The translations under genes and the position numbers were made by a program. Shown here in pieces: positions 62,391 to 64,000 of a DNA stretch of 64,000 nucleotides. This DNA is from Typha latifolia (Eukaryota; Streptophyta; Magnoliopsida; Poales; Typhaceae): assembly GCA_019914945.1 (NCBI GenBank), contig CM034108.1:4970001-5034000 (forward strand). The letters run 5' to 3'. The notes below the pieces were generated by a model. The model saw only the letters and a program-made list of their open reading frames with translations. It searched no databases and was not told the origin of the DNA. Each line of letters starts with the position of its first letter. The first letter of the stretch is position 1.

Positions 62391-63722
62391 TTCCAAAGGG
62401 GCTTATATTTTTTTTATATTTAAATTACAGTTGTGTTAGATCTACCGATTTAAAAGTACTCATTAAAAATAAAATTATAAATAATTGGATAAATTTTTTT
62501 ATGTATTTAAAATAATACCGATCAAATTTCACATGATAAAAATATATCAAATATATGCATAATTTTATCTAAAATAATACTAATCAAATTTTGATTTATA
62601 AATTAGTTAAATATGATGAAAAAAATAATGATTTTGAATATAACCATTAGAGATAAATAGGGGGATGAAGTGAACTTAATTTTATTAGTTTTTCAATTTA
62701 GTATGTAGAATAGAGTGTATATATTTTTTATAGTTGATGTATGTATGTATAGTGCATACTAGGCTATTTTTATAAGTATAAAAAAATTAAATATAATTAA
62801 ATTACAAAAGCTCTACTATCTATGCAAAGATTACTACTACAGTGTAAATTATTTCTCAAAGTATATCACTGTTTAAATTATTTTCCAAACTAGTACAATA
62901 ATGAATCAATGTCTTGAACATCAATTTTTAGTGAATTAATTAATTTTTTAATACACTGAAAAATTGTTAGAGAAGTCGAAGACAAACCAAAACGGTATAG
63001 TATCTACGACTCTCTGGTGATCCTTTTGCACATAGTAGTATCCAATAAAAAGGTTAAGAGGCATAGCAACGAGAAACAATGTTATTTTTCTTTGAAAATG
63101 CATCAATCTCTTATTCAGATTAATTATAGACTACAAATGGGTTAACTAGTAGTAACAACGGATCATGGATTTAAAATCAATGGATTACTTTGTTTAGTAA
63201 TGGATTCTCTAAGTTAGTAACGAATTATATAGGTTAATAACATATTAAGTCATATTGTTTATTGATGAAGTATGATGCGAACTATAGATACTTGCGGATT
63301 GACTCGAATGCAACAATATAACAACTAAACGACTTTATGGCTATGAGTTTAGGGTTTACTAATAATGAGATGATAAAAAACTAATGTCGAAAATATTTAC
63401 ACGAACACAATATTAACTACGACGGAGCAAATATAGAGTACGAACAAAATTTGATAATTAGTAAGTCTATATGACCTTGGTATTAGTTTATGTAATTTAA
63501 AAAAAAAAACAGATGCACACGTGACCAGCACGTGTGCCCCTTTCCTCTTTACTTCCCTCCCTCTTTTCTTCTCTCTTTCTGAAGCATCAGTGGGGCACGT
63601 TGACAACGCCAATCGACTCATCAATGAGTCTTCTTTTAGCTTGTCAAAGTAAATTTAGTTTAATTGATATTTAGTATGTTTCTCCCTTTCCTTTTCCTCT
63701 TTCAGTCTTGTCTCGATTAAAA

Positions 63723-63892
63723 TGTTCGAGGATTTAGGGATTTGAGAGTAGAGAAGAAAGAGAGACGAGGAAGAAGATTAAATCATATTCATTCGTTCGG
63801 TTCATCATACAATGACTAATATAAACTTATTTATAGATCTAAGCTTAACCAAACTCTAACAAAACTTCAATTAAATTGCTAACAATCTTACA
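63723..63892 (-). repeat. 3' LTR of the Copia element
   Basis: On the minus strand the polypurine tract GAGGGGGGA is followed by TGTAAGATTG, the LTR start, which runs to about CCTCGAACA at 63723 (TG...CA), roughly 170 bp. A TATAAATAAG box is seen at about 63824-63833. The far end is approximate because the partner LTR and target duplication are outside the window. Confidence 0.6.
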
Positions 63893-64000
63893 TCCCCCCT
63901 CAATCTTGTGCAGAGAGACTAGCATAAGGTTGTTGCACAAGTATGTGAACTAATGTGAATCTAACCCTTTGGTGAGAATATCAACTAGTTGCTGCAAGGA
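63893..64000 (-). pseudogene. 3' end of Ty1/Copia pol (RNase H C-terminus), truncated by window end
   Basis: The minus strand reads QQLVDILTKGLDSH, stop, FTYLCNNLMLVSLHKIEGGC. This is the C-terminus of Copia polyproteins (D-Q-L-A-D-I-L-T-K-G-L ... H-x-x-x-G-G). The in-frame TAG within it suggests this copy is inactive. It is followed at once by a polypurine tract and the LTR. The rest of the element lies beyond base 64000. Confidence 0.8.

Larger units (their letters stand above)
60905..63722. other. Spacer between the hAT-derived gene and the Copia LTR
   Basis: Contains the local duplication at 61.3 kb and the possible leader exon at 62.1-62.4 kb. The rest (62400-63700) is AT-rich without coding or clear element ends. 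Confidence 0.4.

Overview
This is nuclear DNA of a flowering plant. The genes have many GT-AG introns, and the intergenic and intronic sequence is AT-rich and full of degenerate transposable elements. The gene families (GIPC glucosamine transferase, PLS-class PPR protein, plant-type EXO1, DUF659 hAT protein) are those of land plants. The large, transposon-filled introns (8.0 kb in one gene, 4.6 kb in another) and the overall style suggest a non-grass monocot such as a palm, but that is only an inference.

Layout. (1) 305-19838, minus: an 11-exon gene for a SAAL1-like armadillo-fold protein with a poly-glutamate N-terminus. Its 8-kb intron 4 holds several old repeats. (2) 19839-24064: spacer with a foldback element just upstream of the SAAL1-like gene and a minus-strand LTR-like block. 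(3) 24065-37406, minus: a 14-exon EXO1 gene encoding 697 aa, with all seven metal-binding carboxylates. Intron 6 has the full signature of a minor-spliceosome (U12) AT-AC intron. Intron 1 holds a dead LINE fragment. (4) 37407-41374: spacer with a MITE into which an LTR element inserted and then collapsed to a solo LTR. (5) 41375-45871, minus: four-exon GINT1-type GT64 glycosyltransferase, 751 aa. (6) 45872-52168: AT-rich spacer with repeats, a second foldback element and one orphan exon-like frame. (7) 52169-53428, plus: intronless PPR protein. (8) 53429-57048: spacer with an 83-bp tandem repeat and a possible small two-exon gene with a GC-AG intron. (9) 57049-60904, minus: an intact hAT-transposase-derived gene. 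(10) 60905-64000: spacer ending in the 3' end of a Ty1/Copia element that runs out of the window.

The genes are independent housekeeping or organelle-targeted functions (DNA repair nuclease, Golgi sphingolipid glycosylation, organelle RNA processing, an ARM protein of unknown role). They do not form a pathway or a cluster. I rebuilt exon boundaries by hand from splice signals, reading-frame continuity and remembered family conservation. I found no convincing new multi-gene system. The best items are the U12 AT-AC intron in EXO1, the intact hAT-derived gene, the dated TE nest and the foldback element in the SAAL1-like promoter.
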